Shown: piece by piece, positions 37,456 through 47,337 of the stretch
Layout of the letters: every line of letters starts with the position of its first letter
Numbering within the stretch: position 1 is the first letter of the stretch
Source of the DNA: Desulfotignum sp.
GTDB taxonomy: Bacteria > Desulfobacterota > Desulfobacteria > Desulfobacterales > Desulfobacteraceae
NCBI GenBank assembly: GCA_011390335.1
Contig: JAABSO010000008.1
Span: 1-64,000, forward strand
Direction: 5' to 3'
Length of the DNA: 64,000 bases
Notes under the pieces: model-generated
What the model was told of the DNA's origin: nothing
Database searches by the model: none
Seen by the model: the letters and a program-made list of their open reading frames with translations, nothing else
Translations under genes and position numbers: made by a program

Positions 37456-38442
37456 TCATACAGGTTCACGCTTGTCCAGTGAACAGGTTTCGGCCACGGA
37501 CAGCACATGGGCAATGATTTTTTGGGCAATATCTTTTCCAGTGGCCGCTTCCAACCCCCTGAAGCCCGGGGAATAATTCACCTCCACTACATGGGGAAGG
37601 CCCCCTTTTTCCACCATCATATCTATGCCGGCAATATCCAGGGAGCAGGCTCTGGCGGCTGAAACAGCCATGTCCGACCACGCTTTGGGCGGATCAAATG
37701 CACTGGCACTTCCCTGTTGGTGGATATTGGTCCGAAAATCATTTGGTGCCGGCGTTAACTGCATGGCACCGGCCACCCGGCCGCCGATCACAAGAATCCT
37801 GGCATCCACCCTTGCTTTGGGCAAAAAAAACCGCTGCACCACCAGCCCCTTTACCGGATCAAGCATGTTTGCAACACATGCTTTGGCCCCGGATTTGTCA
37901 TCAATTTTCACCACCCCGTCACCCCCCAAACCGAAAGGCTGTTTGACAATGACCGGGTACCCGCCCAACTGGTCAACGGCAGCAAAAAAGCTGTCAGACC
38001 TGGTGACAAAACAGGAATCCGGAACCTGAATCCCTGCCGCAGACAGGGTCTGGAGGGTGATAAACTGGTGCCGGGCAATGGTTACCCCTTCTAATGCATT
38101 CACCAGGGGGATGCCCATTGCCTGAAACTGGCGCAGCAAAACAAACCCGTATTCCCCCATGGGCGACCCCTGGCGGGGCATCACCACATCCGGCAAATCA
38201 CCGGGAATACTGCTTTTCAATAAATCATCTGAATTGCCAGTCGGTTTGGTGCCGGGCATCGCCCCGAAGGAGCGGCTATCGGAGAAAAGTCCTCCCATGC
38301 CGGAATGTAGTTTTTCCAGAGAACAGATCAACTGGTATGGATTGATGAGCTGGATCCTGTGACCGGCAGTTTCGGCAGCTGTCTGCAGCCGGCCATTGGG
38401 ATGAAACCCGAACCCGTGCACCGTGAGAATCCCGATATTCAC
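37456..38442 (-). CDS. RimK-like ATP-grasp amide ligase
   Basis: A 328-aa ATP-grasp protein. It begins MNIGILTVHGFGFHPNGRL and has the lid GGYPVIVKQPFGLGGDGVVK, the substrate-side DFRTNIHQQGSA and metal-binding VVEVNYSPGFRGLEAATG. A roughly 30-residue serine/glycine-rich insertion (about 48-78) precedes DVVMPRQGSPMGEYG. The last motif resembles RimK, but the N-terminus differs from the RimK at 9242. The bond formed is unknown. It overlaps the GNAT gene upstream by 4 nt (ATGA). Confidence 0.85.
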   Translation of the reverse strand: MNIGILTVHGFGFHPNGRLQTAAETAGHRIQLINPYQLICSLEKLHSGMGGLFSDSRSFGAMPGTKPTGNSDDLLKSSIPGDLPDVVMPRQGSPMGEYGFVLLRQFQAMGIPLVNALEGVTIARHQFITLQTLSAAGIQVPDSCFVTRSDSFFAAVDQLGGYPVIVKQPFGLGGDGVVKIDDKSGAKACVANMLDPVKGLVVQRFFLPKARVDARILVIGGRVAGAMQLTPAPNDFRTNIHQQGSASAFDPPKAWSDMAVSAARACSLDIAGIDMMVEKGGLPHVVEVNYSPGFRGLEAATGKDIAQKIIAHVLSVAETCSLDKREPV

Positions 38443-39674
38443 AGGCCGGTGTCTTTTGGGATTTCCAAAGGTAAGATCATGTGTGCCGGCATCCAGATGC
38501 CCATGTGTTTACCTGCCTTTTCACTGTAATAGGTTGTAATTTTTTTGGTATTGTTTCGAAGGGCAATTTTCCGGGTGGCCAGGTTGTCTTCGTCAATAAT
38601 GGAAAACACTCTGTATTTTCCTGCCCTTGACGTCAGCCCCTCCAGCAGTTTTCTGCCCACGCCCAGGGCCCGGTATTCCGGCCGCACCGAGGTGTATCCC
38701 CGTTCCACAAACCCGGAAAAATCCAGGCCTGTTGCTGTTTTCAGCCGGGCTGTCAAGGCCTTTCTGGGATGTTTCAGGCAGGAGTTTCCCACCAGCACCC
38801 CATTTTCCACAGCATACCCGATCAGGTAGGCTTTTTCAAGGTTGGAGCGGACATGGGCCAGGTCCACGGATCCCCCTGCCGCCACCATGGTGCAGACCAT
38901 GTCCAGATACCCTTTTGGCAGATCTGCCGGCGGTGTAAAATGATAGGCAATATCCCGGCCCAGGGTAAGCAAATCAGTGCCATGGTACCGCAGCCGGACC
39001 AGGTGATCCACAGGAAATCTTGCCAGACATGCCAGCAGCCGTTCAGGCGTTCCCAGAAGTTCCCAGGCCGGCCTGCCCGGCAGAGGGGCTGCCATATCAT
39101 AGGCGCTGGCAACCAGTCCAACATTTTCGGGAATATCATATGAATGCACAATATGGGGGTTGTCCATGATAAATTTTACGACAGGTCCGGCAGGCCTTTT
39201 CCCCAAAGATGCCGGGAGTGTCACATGGTTCCATATGCCCTGCCTGGAAATCGGCCACAATAGTTGATCCGGTATCTTTGCCAGGTCCGGCACACATTGC
39301 CAATGGACCAGTTTCAACCCGTTTTCCTGCCACCCGGCCAGTTGTTTTTTTTCAACCGGTTTTTGGGTTGGATCCAGGCCGGTTGTGATCCCGAATACAA
39401 TGGATCCTGGTTTTTCTGCCAGCCATCGGGACAGACGGGTCATACAGGAAAACAGATCCGGGGCTGCCTGCCCGGATGCAGCAGCCTGGAAAAAAAAACC
39501 GGCTGCATCCCTGTATTTCTGATGGTGAAAATGCCGGAACAATGCATCCTGATCTTTGAATGCAAAGGGATCCATTGTAAATATCTGTCCCAATGTAGTG
39601 TCATGCACCAGATCTGTATAATTGATGCTGCTGGTTTCTGCACCGGCGGTCAATGGGTTATGCGCATTATTCAT
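38439..39674 (-). CDS. GNAT-family protein with large N-terminal extension
   Basis: A 411-aa protein. The C-terminal part (about 270-400) is a GNAT acetyltransferase domain, with VRPEYRALGVGRKLLEGL as the acetyl-CoA-binding loop and helix and IDEDNLATRKIALRNN as the usual following strand and helix. The first 260 residues (including FGITTGLDPTQKPVEKKQ and NVGLVASAYDMAAPLPG) match no family I recognise. It is the first gene of a three-gene operon with an ATP-grasp ligase and a PP-loop ATPase. Confidence 0.8.
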   Translation of the reverse strand: MNNAHNPLTAGAETSSINYTDLVHDTTLGQIFTMDPFAFKDQDALFRHFHHQKYRDAAGFFFQAAASGQAAPDLFSCMTRLSRWLAEKPGSIVFGITTGLDPTQKPVEKKQLAGWQENGLKLVHWQCVPDLAKIPDQLLWPISRQGIWNHVTLPASLGKRPAGPVVKFIMDNPHIVHSYDIPENVGLVASAYDMAAPLPGRPAWELLGTPERLLACLARFPVDHLVRLRYHGTDLLTLGRDIAYHFTPPADLPKGYLDMVCTMVAAGGSVDLAHVRSNLEKAYLIGYAVENGVLVGNSCLKHPRKALTARLKTATGLDFSGFVERGYTSVRPEYRALGVGRKLLEGLTSRAGKYRVFSIIDEDNLATRKIALRNNTKKITTYYSEKAGKHMGIWMPAHMILPLEIPKDTGL

Positions 39675-39809
39675 TATTCTGCTATCCGGGTTCCCGACTG
39701 TTTACACGCAATTGCACTGGTATTTCAGCACCCGTCATGCTTATCTGTTGACATTATATGGTGTGCCTGCAGGAGTCAAGTGCATGGCCAACAAGAAAAG
39801 TCTTATTTC

Positions 39810-39848
39810 AACAGAAACGGCCGGACTCAATGTCCGGCCGTTTCTGTT
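39810..39848. terminator. Bidirectional hairpin terminator candidate
   Basis: A perfect 17-bp stem joins 39810-39826 to 39832-39848 around the loop TCAAT. The top strand continues TTTTATGG, and the bottom strand leaves the stem with TTTCTGTTGAAATAAG. It lies just downstream of the protease gene and about 140 nt upstream of the GNAT gene start, so it probably ends protease transcription. Confidence 0.8.
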
Positions 39849-39872
39849 TTATGGCATTAACCCGGCAATGTG

Positions 39873-42608
39873 TTATGGGGTATCAATGACATCACTTGTT
39901 TCAGTATTGTTTTCCGAGGCATAGATATACCCGGAACCATTCAGTTTGGTAACTTCAAAAACAAAGGTACCGGATTCTTTTGTCCGCTGGGAGGTAAACA
40001 CAACCTGTCCATCTGCATCGGTATATCCGGTCTGCTCCTCTGAAACCAGACCACTCCATTTTCCGGAAACCAAAACGTTTTCAACCGGAAGACCATATTC
40101 ATCAACAATAGTGACCTTTGCAAAGGCATTGACATTCACTCCCCGCTGATCAATTCCCATCATGATACCATCCACATGCATGGAAATTTCCACGCCGGAT
40201 GCAGCTGTGATCAACACGGTATCCGTGTCAATGGCACCCTGGTCGTCTGTTACTGTGAGTGTTACTTCATACGTGCCGGGTTCCACATACCAGTGGACCA
40301 GATCAGGGCCAAAAGCTGTGGTGCCATCCCCTAAGTCCCATTCATAGGAAACAATGGTACCGTCAGCATCATGGGAGCCTGATCCATCCAGAAAGACTTC
40401 CAGGGGGGCTGTGCCGCTGACCGGGGTTGCTGTCAGAACAGCTTCAGGTGCCTGGTTGAAGGTTTCCGATGTGGAGATGCTGATACTGGACAATACATTG
40501 TAAGCAGCATCATATGTATAGCCCGATACTGTAACCGAGGTGATTGTAAAGGTGATATCTCCGGATTCTCTGGTCTTTTTTGACGTAAATTCGATGGTGC
40601 CGTCCCCAGGGGTTGTGCCGGAGACGTCTCCTGACACAAGGCCTGACCATGTCCCTTGAACCAGGGCATCTGGCATGGGATATCCATCCAGATCCGACAC
40701 CTGAACAAGGACCTTGGCTGTTTTTCCGGCCGGGTTGGATGCCAGGGATGCCTGCATGTGAGAGATATGGACTATTCTGGATAGATCCGCCAGCACCTCG
40801 ATGGAAACACCGGCACTGTCTGTAGCCCCCAGATCGTCGGTAACGGTCAGTGTGGCTGTATAATTACCCGGCAGGTCATACAGATGTTCCACCAGGGCCC
40901 CGGTCTGGGATGCCCCATCCCCGAAATCCCATTCATACGATACAATAGAGCCGTCCATATCAGAGGAAGCAGATCCGTCAAAAGCCACCTGCAATGGCGC
41001 CTGGCCGGAAATAACCGAAGCATGGACTGTGGCAGTGGGTGCAAAATTGCCGTCAAAAAAATCATAATCAACAGTGGCATAATACTGGGCATTATCCGCT
41101 GTCAGGGGCAGTCCCAGGCTCTGTGTCTGGACATACCCGTTGGAAACATCAATGAGTGTAAATGATTTTAACAACGCCTCGTCACCGGCTGTATCATCCT
41201 GCAGCCCAAGATAAAAGGTATACAACCCGCCGCCGGAAGGCAGAATATCGGAAAAATCAAATACAAATGTAGCGTCTCTGGCTGTGGTGGTACCGTCAAA
41301 CCCGTATGCACCCCCCTGGTTATATATCATTTCCGGCATCCAGATGTCAGACGGGCTTGATTTATCTATTCCTGAAACCCCGAGATTCATGCGCAAATGG
41401 TCCCGTTTCACATGGTTCAATGTAAATTTTCCGATCAGCTTCGGGGCATATCCGGATCTGGCGGTAACCCAGTGGGCCCGGGAGGGATACCAGCCGTATA
41501 TGCGGTTGGAAGAAGGGCCCCCTGTAACAGCGGATGGATTTTTCAGTGCATCATAGGACATCCAGGCAAAACCGGCCTCTCCCCAACCGGTGCCCCAGGA
41601 ATTGGCAATTCTGAAAGCACCTTTTTCACCGGCATCGATCTGGCTGTTTTTATTAATATCCACCCAGATCTCATCATTATATCCCACCACTGTCATGGCA
41701 TGATAGCCCTCTGTTCCATTGACCCAGGTCACACAGTTTCTGCCCGCAAATGCATCATCATCTGGTGTGGACGGGTCATCGGAAATGGGTTGCCAGTTCC
41801 AGGAATAGATGTAGGTGGGAATATTGAGCACATACCCGTTCAAAAGCATCTGCTTGACCTGTTCAATGCCGGTGTCCGTATGGGTGTCCATCACATACCC
41901 GTATTGATCAAATCTGCGGTATAATGCATCTTCCCAGACATCCGGATTCATATTCCATGCCCTGTAATCCCCGTCATAGGGAAAATCCGCCCAGGTGGCA
42001 GCACCGTGCTGCTGGCCGATCTCATACGCCCAGTAGTACCAGGAGCCTGAATTTGTTCCACCATTGACCATGTTATAGACCCATTTGGGACTTAATCTTG
42101 CTCCGTCGCCACCGTTTTTGGCATCCAGATCATGGGCCATGGCATACATATGGGTCATGGCATAATACACCCCGTTGAAAACCCCGCAGGAGTTCAAAGA
42201 TCCCTGGGAGCGGATAGGGGGGAAAAATTTCAGGCTGCTATTGTCCACATGTGCAGGTAGATCTTCCAGGGGCACAGATGATGTGGTATCAGCCGTGCCT
42301 GTTGTACCGGTCATCACTTCAAGTTCCTCGCCCGGCTGGGAGACCGAATGCCGGTCTTTTCCAACAGGCTGTCTGCCCTGTTTTTCCCGCCACTGGTTGA
42401 TACGTTCCAGGGCAATTTTGTTCAGTTTGACCTTTTTCACCTTTTTCATATGTTTGTTCTGCCACGCAAGTTCTTCCTGGGTCAGTTCCGGCAGCCCTGT
42501 CATGTATGGTCCTTGTTCCCGTGCCATGCCATTGTTGCCGAACAGACCGACAAGCAGTATCACCATGCCGATCATCACCATTTTCTTTCCCAGCCAGTTG
42601 CTTTTCAT
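39873..42608 (-). CDS. Secreted papain-like (C1) cysteine protease with two PKD and two Ig-like domains
   Basis: A 911-aa protein with a signal peptide (GKKMVMIGMVILLVGLFG). The catalytic domain has oxyanion Gln and Cys141 in RSQGSLNSCGVFNG, His303 in GTEGYHAMTVVGYND and Asn in RIANSWGTGWGEAG, a full C1 triad. The C-terminal half repeats a module twice: PKD (GSIVSYEWDFGDG and GTIVSYEWDLGDG) followed by an Ig-like domain (VQGTWSGLVSGD and VSGKWSGLVSEE). No PEP-CTERM or LPXTG-type sorting tail is seen. The frame runs on to 42965, but the ATG at 42608 has AGGAG 6 nt upstream and begins the signal peptide. Confidence 0.9.
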   Translation of the reverse strand: MKSNWLGKKMVMIGMVILLVGLFGNNGMAREQGPYMTGLPELTQEELAWQNKHMKKVKKVKLNKIALERINQWREKQGRQPVGKDRHSVSQPGEELEVMTGTTGTADTTSSVPLEDLPAHVDNSSLKFFPPIRSQGSLNSCGVFNGVYYAMTHMYAMAHDLDAKNGGDGARLSPKWVYNMVNGGTNSGSWYYWAYEIGQQHGAATWADFPYDGDYRAWNMNPDVWEDALYRRFDQYGYVMDTHTDTGIEQVKQMLLNGYVLNIPTYIYSWNWQPISDDPSTPDDDAFAGRNCVTWVNGTEGYHAMTVVGYNDEIWVDINKNSQIDAGEKGAFRIANSWGTGWGEAGFAWMSYDALKNPSAVTGGPSSNRIYGWYPSRAHWVTARSGYAPKLIGKFTLNHVKRDHLRMNLGVSGIDKSSPSDIWMPEMIYNQGGAYGFDGTTTARDATFVFDFSDILPSGGGLYTFYLGLQDDTAGDEALLKSFTLIDVSNGYVQTQSLGLPLTADNAQYYATVDYDFFDGNFAPTATVHASVISGQAPLQVAFDGSASSDMDGSIVSYEWDFGDGASQTGALVEHLYDLPGNYTATLTVTDDLGATDSAGVSIEVLADLSRIVHISHMQASLASNPAGKTAKVLVQVSDLDGYPMPDALVQGTWSGLVSGDVSGTTPGDGTIEFTSKKTRESGDITFTITSVTVSGYTYDAAYNVLSSISISTSETFNQAPEAVLTATPVSGTAPLEVFLDGSGSHDADGTIVSYEWDLGDGTTAFGPDLVHWYVEPGTYEVTLTVTDDQGAIDTDTVLITAASGVEISMHVDGIMMGIDQRGVNVNAFAKVTIVDEYGLPVENVLVSGKWSGLVSEEQTGYTDADGQVVFTSQRTKESGTFVFEVTKLNGSGYIYASENNTETSDVIDTP

Positions 42609-42883
42609 AATTTTCTCCTGATATGTTGCTGATTTTTGTGTGCAGACAATAGCGACAGCAGGATATGTGCCAGAAGAAATCAAACAACTGGGAATGCCTC
42701 CTGGCAAAGCTTTGCAAAAAAAACAGACCCGGAGCAGAGAAAACAGGACCGGTCTGGTGTTGAAATTACACCGGTCTGACGACATGTCACAGGGTGCATT
42801 GACCCGGGCAGTGCCGGAAAATAGCGGCACCCATTTACAATGGACGTTTGGATACTTATTTTGTAAAAAAAGGAGGGCATGCA

Positions 42884-44017
42884 ATGAAAGCTGTTTATCA
42901 TACGACCTATCATACGAACTGTTTTGTAATTTTGCCCATATATATTTTTTTGCTTTTATATACATTTACCGGACACAAGGCGTTTGCCATGGAGGATAAG
43001 GTGACACACGAAAAAGCAACATTTGCCGGCGGGTGTTTCTGGTGCATGGAACACCCTTTTGAAAAAATCGACGGGGTTATATCCGTGGTATCGGGTTATG
43101 CCGGCGGCCACCTGGAAAATCCCACCTATGAGGCGGTTTCTTCCGGTTCAAGCGGCCACCTTGAAGTGGTGCAGATCACCTATGATCCGGATACGGTTTC
43201 CTATGACACCCTGATGAAAATTTTCTGGCAGCAGATTGACCCAACAGATAAAGGCGGATCATTTGTGGACCGCGGTGAACAATACGGTTCTGCAATATTT
43301 TATCACAATGACCGGCAGAAAAAAGAAGCCGAAGCTGCCAAAGCTGCCCTGGATGCATCCGGACTGTTCAATGATCCGGTTGTCACACAGATTCGCCCCA
43401 TGGAAACATTTTATCCGGCTGAAGACTATCACCAGGACTATTACAAGAAAAATCCTTTGCGCTACAGATATTACCGGGCCGGTTCCGGCAGGGACCGTTT
43501 TTTGGAAAAAACCTGGAATGATGCAGCAAAGGCAAGTTTTGCGGATCAAGTTAAAGAAACCACCGGCACTTTTGTCAAACCTGCGGATGCGCAGCTTAAA
43601 AAAACATTGACCAGAATCCAGTACCATGTCACCCGGGAAGACGGCACTGAACCGGCATTTTCCAATGCTTACTGGGACAACAAGGAACCCGGCATCTATG
43701 TGGATATCGTATCAGGAGAACCGCTTTTCAGTTCTGCGGACAAATTTGATTCCGGTACGGGGTGGCCCAGTTTTACCCAGCCCATAAGAGGGGTTTCTCT
43801 GACTGAAAAAACTGACAAAAAATTGATTTTCGCCACCAGAACCGAAGTGCGCAGCCCTGTTGCCGACTCCCACCTGGGCCATGTTTTCACTGACGGACCG
43901 CCCCCCACAGGATTGCGGTACTGCATGAATTCAGCTGCCCTGCGGTTTGTCCCGGTTGCAGAGCTTGAAAAACAGGGGTATGCCCAATTTCTGGATCTGT
44001 TTAAAACTGTTCCTTAA
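42884..44017 (+). CDS. msrAB: Exported bifunctional methionine sulfoxide reductase MsrA-MsrB
   Basis: A 377-aa fusion. An N-terminal hydrophobic segment (about 14-36) suggests export or anchoring. The MsrA domain (about 43-200) has its active Cys51 in [12 protein letters not shown]. The MsrB domain (about 230-370) has [18 protein letters not shown] and active Cys in [11 protein letters not shown]. Together they reduce S- and R-methionine sulfoxides in proteins, here probably in the periplasm. The zinc CxxC pairs of some MsrBs are absent. The ATG at 42884 follows AGGAGG at 7-nt spacing; an in-frame upstream ATG at 42848 lacks one. The divergent 275-nt region before it holds no other gene. Confidence 0.93.
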   Translation: MKAVYHTTYHTNCFVILPIYIFLLLYTFTGHKAFAMEDKVTHEKATFAGGCFWCMEHPFEKIDGVISVVSGYAGGHLENPTYEAVSSGSSGHLEVVQITYDPDTVSYDTLMKIFWQQIDPTDKGGSFVDRGEQYGSAIFYHNDRQKKEAEAAKAALDASGLFNDPVVTQIRPMETFYPAEDYHQDYYKKNPLRYRYYRAGSGRDRFLEKTWNDAAKASFADQVKETTGTFVKPADAQLKKTLTRIQYHVTREDGTEPAFSNAYWDNKEPGIYVDIVSGEPLFSSADKFDSGTGWPSFTQPIRGVSLTEKTDKKLIFATRTEVRSPVADSHLGHVFTDGPPPTGLRYCMNSAALRFVPVAELEKQGYAQFLDLFKTVP

Positions 44018-44027
44018 CATTTTTACA

Positions 44028-44056
44028 TTGACATATTTCACTGAAATATATAGTAT
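44028..44056 (+). promoter_or_regulatory. Sigma-70-type promoter of the rplU-rpmA operon
   Basis: TTGACA (44028-44033), a 17-nt spacer and TAGTAT (44051-44056) lie about 55 nt before the rplU ATG. Confidence 0.75.
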
Positions 44057-44110
44057 AAAGAGTTTTTATACGCTTGTGAAAAGTATTGATTTAACAAGGA
44101 GAGTTTACAC

Positions 44111-44422
44111 ATGTACGCAGTGATCAAAACCGGCGGCAAACAATACAAGGTTCATGAAGACCAGACCCTGAAGGTTGAAAAAATTTCCGGCACCGAAGGT
44201 TCACAAATTGAATTCAATGATGTTCTCATGTTTTCAGACGGGGAAAATATTACCCTGGGAAACCCTTTGGTGGAAAACGCGGTGGTAAAAGCCCATGTTA
44301 TGGAACAGGGCCGGAACAGAAAGCAGCTGGTCTTCAAGTATAAACGCCGCAAGGGATACAGAAAGATGCAGGGACACAGACAACCCTATACTGAAATCAA
44401 AATCGAATCCATTTCAGCGTAA
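44111..44422 (+). CDS. rplU: 50S ribosomal protein L21
   Basis: A 103-aa protein with the standard L21 start MYAVIKTGGKQYKVHEDQTL and the C-terminal RRKGYRKMQGHRQPYTEIKI. It binds 23S rRNA. It is preceded by AAGGAGAG and a good promoter. rpmA follows 13 nt later, the usual L21-L27-Obg order. Confidence 0.98.
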   Translation: MYAVIKTGGKQYKVHEDQTLKVEKISGTEGSQIEFNDVLMFSDGENITLGNPLVENAVVKAHVMEQGRNRKQLVFKYKRRKGYRKMQGHRQPYTEIKIESISA

Positions 44423-44435
44423 AGGAGATATTTAG

Positions 44436-44690
44436 ATGTCACATAAAAAAGCAGCCGGCAGTTCAAAGAACGGCCGGGACTCAAACGCCCAGCGCCGGGG
44501 GGTCAAAAGATTCGGCGGAGAAACAGTGGTGGCAGGCAATATCATTGTCAGACAGGTGGGCACAAAAATCCATCCGGGAAACAATGTGGGCATGGGCAGA
44601 GATTACACCCTTTTTGCAAAGATTGACGGTGTGGTGACCTTTGAAAGACAGGGCCGGGACCGTAAAAAAGTCAGCGTTTATGCCGCGTGA
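44436..44690 (+). CDS. rpmA: 50S ribosomal protein L27
   Basis: An 84-aa protein with typical L27 sequence [20 protein letters not shown] and [19 protein letters not shown]. The N-terminal tail reaches the peptidyl-transferase centre. It lacks the Firmicutes-type cleaved N-terminal extension. Its TGA overlaps the GTG start of obgE. Confidence 0.98.
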   Translation: MSHKKAAGSSKNGRDSNAQRRGVKRFGGETVVAGNIIVRQVGTKIHPGNNVGMGRDYTLFAKIDGVVTFERQGRDRKKVSVYAA

Positions 44691-45682
44691 AATTTGTAGA
44701 TGAAGCAGTTATTACCATCAGGTCCGGTGATGGGGGCGCAGGATGCACCTCTTTTCGCAGAGAGCGCTTTATTGAGCGGGGCGGGCCTGATGGCGGAGAT
44801 GGCGGGGACGGCGGGAATGTCATTCTCCGGGCAGATCCGGGCAAACGCACCCTGTATGACTTTCGCCGCCAGAAAATACGCCGGGCTGAAAACGGGTCTC
44901 CGGGAATGGGCAAGCAGAAACACGGCAAAAACGGCAGTCACTGCTATATAGACCTTCCACCCGGGACCCTGGTAACCAGCGCAGACACCAAAGAGGTGAT
45001 TGCTGATCTTACTGATGCACGCGAAGAAGTCATTATTGCCCGGGGCGGAAAGGGCGGCCGGGGCAATAAACGGTTTGCCACTTCCACCAACCGGGCCCCC
45101 CGGTATTCCCAGCCGGGTCTTCCCGGTATTGAAATCACACTGAAGCTGGAGCTGAAGCTTCTGGCTGATGTGGGTATTGTGGGGCTGCCCAATGCAGGCA
45201 AATCCACGTTAATTTCCGCCATATCCGCAGCCCGTCCCAAAATTGCAGACTACCCCTTCACCACCCTCACGCCCACCCTGGGCATGGTGGAACCGCCGTT
45301 TGGTGAACCCTTTGCCGTGGCTGATATTCCCGGACTTATTGAAGGGGCCCACCAGGGAACCGGGCTGGGCATCAAATTTCTCAAGCATATTGAGCGCACC
45401 GGGATTTTGATCCACCTCATTGACGTAGGTGCCATTGATCCGGAATCACCCCTTTCCGCTTTTACCATGATCAACCGGGAACTGGCCCTTTACAGCAGTT
45501 CTCTGGCCGAAAAATCCCAGATCGTGGTTCTCAACAAAATTGATCTTGCCGGGACCGAACACCGGATGAACTGTTTTCGAAACGCGCTGCCACACCTTGA
45601 AATCCATACCATTTCAGCCATCACCGGCAAAGGGATCGACACACTTGTAAAACTTTTGTCAACCAGACTTTCGCACGTGTAA
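44687..45682 (+). CDS. obgE: Obg-family GTPase (ObgE/CgtA)
   Basis: A 331-aa GTPase that takes part in 50S assembly and stress control. The glycine-rich Obg fold occupies residues 1-157 ([33 protein letters not shown]). The G domain has G1 [10 protein letters not shown]3 [12 protein letters not shown] and G4 NKID. The C-terminal OCT domain of some Obgs is absent, which is common. It starts with GTG overlapping rpmA by 4 nt, so it is translationally coupled. Confidence 0.97.
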   Translation: MKFVDEAVITIRSGDGGAGCTSFRRERFIERGGPDGGDGGDGGNVILRADPGKRTLYDFRRQKIRRAENGSPGMGKQKHGKNGSHCYIDLPPGTLVTSADTKEVIADLTDAREEVIIARGGKGGRGNKRFATSTNRAPRYSQPGLPGIEITLKLELKLLADVGIVGLPNAGKSTLISAISAARPKIADYPFTTLTPTLGMVEPPFGEPFAVADIPGLIEGAHQGTGLGIKFLKHIERTGILIHLIDVGAIDPESPLSAFTMINRELALYSSSLAEKSQIVVLNKIDLAGTEHRMNCFRNALPHLEIHTISAITGKGIDTLVKLLSTRLSHV

Positions 45683-45686
45683 CCCC

Positions 45687-46334
45687 ATGGATGCCGGGCT
45701 TTTTGGCGGAACATTCAACCCGATTCACACTGGCCATATCCGCATAGCCAGCCATGTGAAACAGCAATTCAATCTTTCTAGGATCTTTTTTTTCCCTTCT
45801 GCAACCCCCCCGCACAAACCCGGCTCCAACCTGGCACCTGCACAGGACAGGTACGCCATGGTGGCACAAAGCCTGGCCGGCATGGAGGGGTTTTATGCAT
45901 CTGATATTGAACTGTCCAGATCAGGTCCCTCCTTTACCATAGACACCATCCATGCCTTTGAGAAACAGTGCGGACCGGACACCCGTTTTTTTCTGTTAAT
46001 GGGATCAGACGCATTTTTTGACACCCCTTCCTGGAAAAGGCATACCGCTATTTTTGCAGCTGTTCCCATTATTGTGATGCCCAGGGGAGAACCCGGACAA
46101 AGCCGGGCCATTGCATCCTTTCTTGACGAAAACATATCAAAAGGATACACATGGAACAGGGAAAAAAAACAATTTATCCATGACAGACTGCAGCCCGTAT
46201 ATCTCTGCCATGTACCGAAAATTGATATTTCATCCACCATGATACGCAACCGGGTGAAACACCATATTTCCATAAAAGGACTTGTCCCCTCCCCTGTGGA
46301 AAAGATTATCAGCAAAAGGAATTTATACCTATGA
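45687..46334 (+). CDS. nadD: Nicotinate-nucleotide adenylyltransferase
   Basis: A 215-aa nucleotidyltransferase making deamido-NAD from nicotinate mononucleotide and ATP. It has the GGTFNPIHTGH motif at the N-terminus and ISSTMIRNRV near the C-terminus. It lies 4 nt after obgE and overlaps rsfS by 4 nt. The nadD-rsfS pairing is common in bacteria. Confidence 0.95.
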   Translation: MDAGLFGGTFNPIHTGHIRIASHVKQQFNLSRIFFFPSATPPHKPGSNLAPAQDRYAMVAQSLAGMEGFYASDIELSRSGPSFTIDTIHAFEKQCGPDTRFFLLMGSDAFFDTPSWKRHTAIFAAVPIIVMPRGEPGQSRAIASFLDENISKGYTWNREKKQFIHDRLQPVYLCHVPKIDISSTMIRNRVKHHISIKGLVPSPVEKIISKRNLYL

Positions 46335-46702
46335 CAGTGATTTTAGAAGAATTCAGGCCCTTTTTATCTGCTGTATTCAACAGAAAACCCAGATCTGTTA
46401 TTGCCATTGATGTGAACCAGTATACCTCCTACACCGATATGCTGGTGATTGTGGAAGCCGGCTCCCACCGCCAGGTCTCCGCTATTGCCGAACATATCAT
46501 CACCCGGATGAAGGCCGATAAAATCACTGCCCTGGGAACAGAGGGCATCAAGGAAGGAGAATGGGCGTTACTGGATTACGGCAGCCTCATCATCCATATA
46601 TTTGAGACCCGGGCCAAAACATTTTATGACCTGGAGGGCCTGTGGAGTGATGCCCCCCGCATCGACCTGTCTGAATTTGCATCATCTGGCCAGACCCCCT
46701 GA
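46331..46702 (+). CDS. rsfS: Ribosomal silencing factor RsfS
   Basis: A 123-aa protein with the DUF143 pattern: YTDMLVIVEAGSHRQVSAIAE, EGIKEGEWALLDYGSLIIHIF and a C-terminal RIDLSEF. RsfS binds L14 and blocks 30S-50S joining when nutrients are scarce. It is the last gene of the rplU-rpmA-obgE-nadD-rsfS run. No convincing terminator is visible in the 111 nt before the next gene. Confidence 0.95.
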   Translation: MTVILEEFRPFLSAVFNRKPRSVIAIDVNQYTSYTDMLVIVEAGSHRQVSAIAEHIITRMKADKITALGTEGIKEGEWALLDYGSLIIHIFETRAKTFYDLEGLWSDAPRIDLSEFASSGQTP

Positions 46703-46813
46703 TGACCATGTGGATGAAAACGGGTACTGATCATGGGGGTGCCGTGCAGCAGACCGGTGAACAACTACCAAGAGCAATGAACAATTGACAAAGGATATTA
46801 TCAAAAACTGACT

Positions 46814-47329
46814 ATGGAACAGATAAAAGATTATATCACTGGAAAAGATATCGACAATGTCGGACCGGAAGTCAGCCGCCAGAGCTGTGAAAAATTTCTG
46901 GTGGAGACCAAGGGCTACAAAAAAAATGAGATCCTGGTGGATGTGCCCCTGACTGTCCAGTTCAAGGGAAACGATTATTGCTCATCCATTGACCTTGTGG
47001 TGTGTGTGCACAAAAAAGCGGTCATGGCCATCACCTGTGTGGCCGGTTCCATCGGTTCCTATGAAAGGGAAATCCTGGCAGGGGCAAGGCTTTTGCAAGA
47101 TCAAGGTGACTATCAGATTCCCTTTGCCGTGTCCACGGACGGGAAAAATGCCGTTATCATGGACACTGTTTCCGGCCGGACCCTGGGCAAAAAAATGTCT
47201 GATATCTTCTCCCGAAAAAAAATCATAAAGATGCTGCCGGATCTTACATTTACGCCTCTTGACAAAACAAAAAAGGAACGGGAAATGATCATTTACCGTT
47301 CCTTTAATATGGAAAAAATCAACAGATAA
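46814..47329 (+). CDS. HsdR N-terminal-like nuclease-fold protein (small, stand-alone)
   Basis: A 171-aa protein resembling the type I restriction enzyme R-protein N-terminal domain family, which has a PD-(D/E)xK-like fold. Relevant segments are EVSRQSCEKFLVETKGYKKNE, SSIDLVVCVHKKAVMAITCV and YEREILAGARLL. The usual second-half ExK is not clear: after SSIDLVV comes MAITCVAGS where E-x-K would be expected, so catalysis is doubtful. No motor or specificity subunit is nearby, so it is not a restriction system. The ribosome site is weak. Confidence 0.7.
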   Translation: MEQIKDYITGKDIDNVGPEVSRQSCEKFLVETKGYKKNEILVDVPLTVQFKGNDYCSSIDLVVCVHKKAVMAITCVAGSIGSYEREILAGARLLQDQGDYQIPFAVSTDGKNAVIMDTVSGRTLGKKMSDIFSRKKIIKMLPDLTFTPLDKTKKEREMIIYRSFNMEKINR

Positions 47330-47337
47330 AAACAGAT

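Noticed and set aside
42609..42883. Possible cyclic-di-GMP-I riboswitch before the secreted protease (GCAAAGC seen on the minus strand)
   Set aside because: The GCAAAGC is part of a simple palindrome GCAAAGCTTTGC; the other conserved GEMM core parts are missing.
46814..47329. Type I restriction system
   Set aside because: Only a small HsdR-N-like domain is present; there is no helicase, specificity or methylase subunit beside it.
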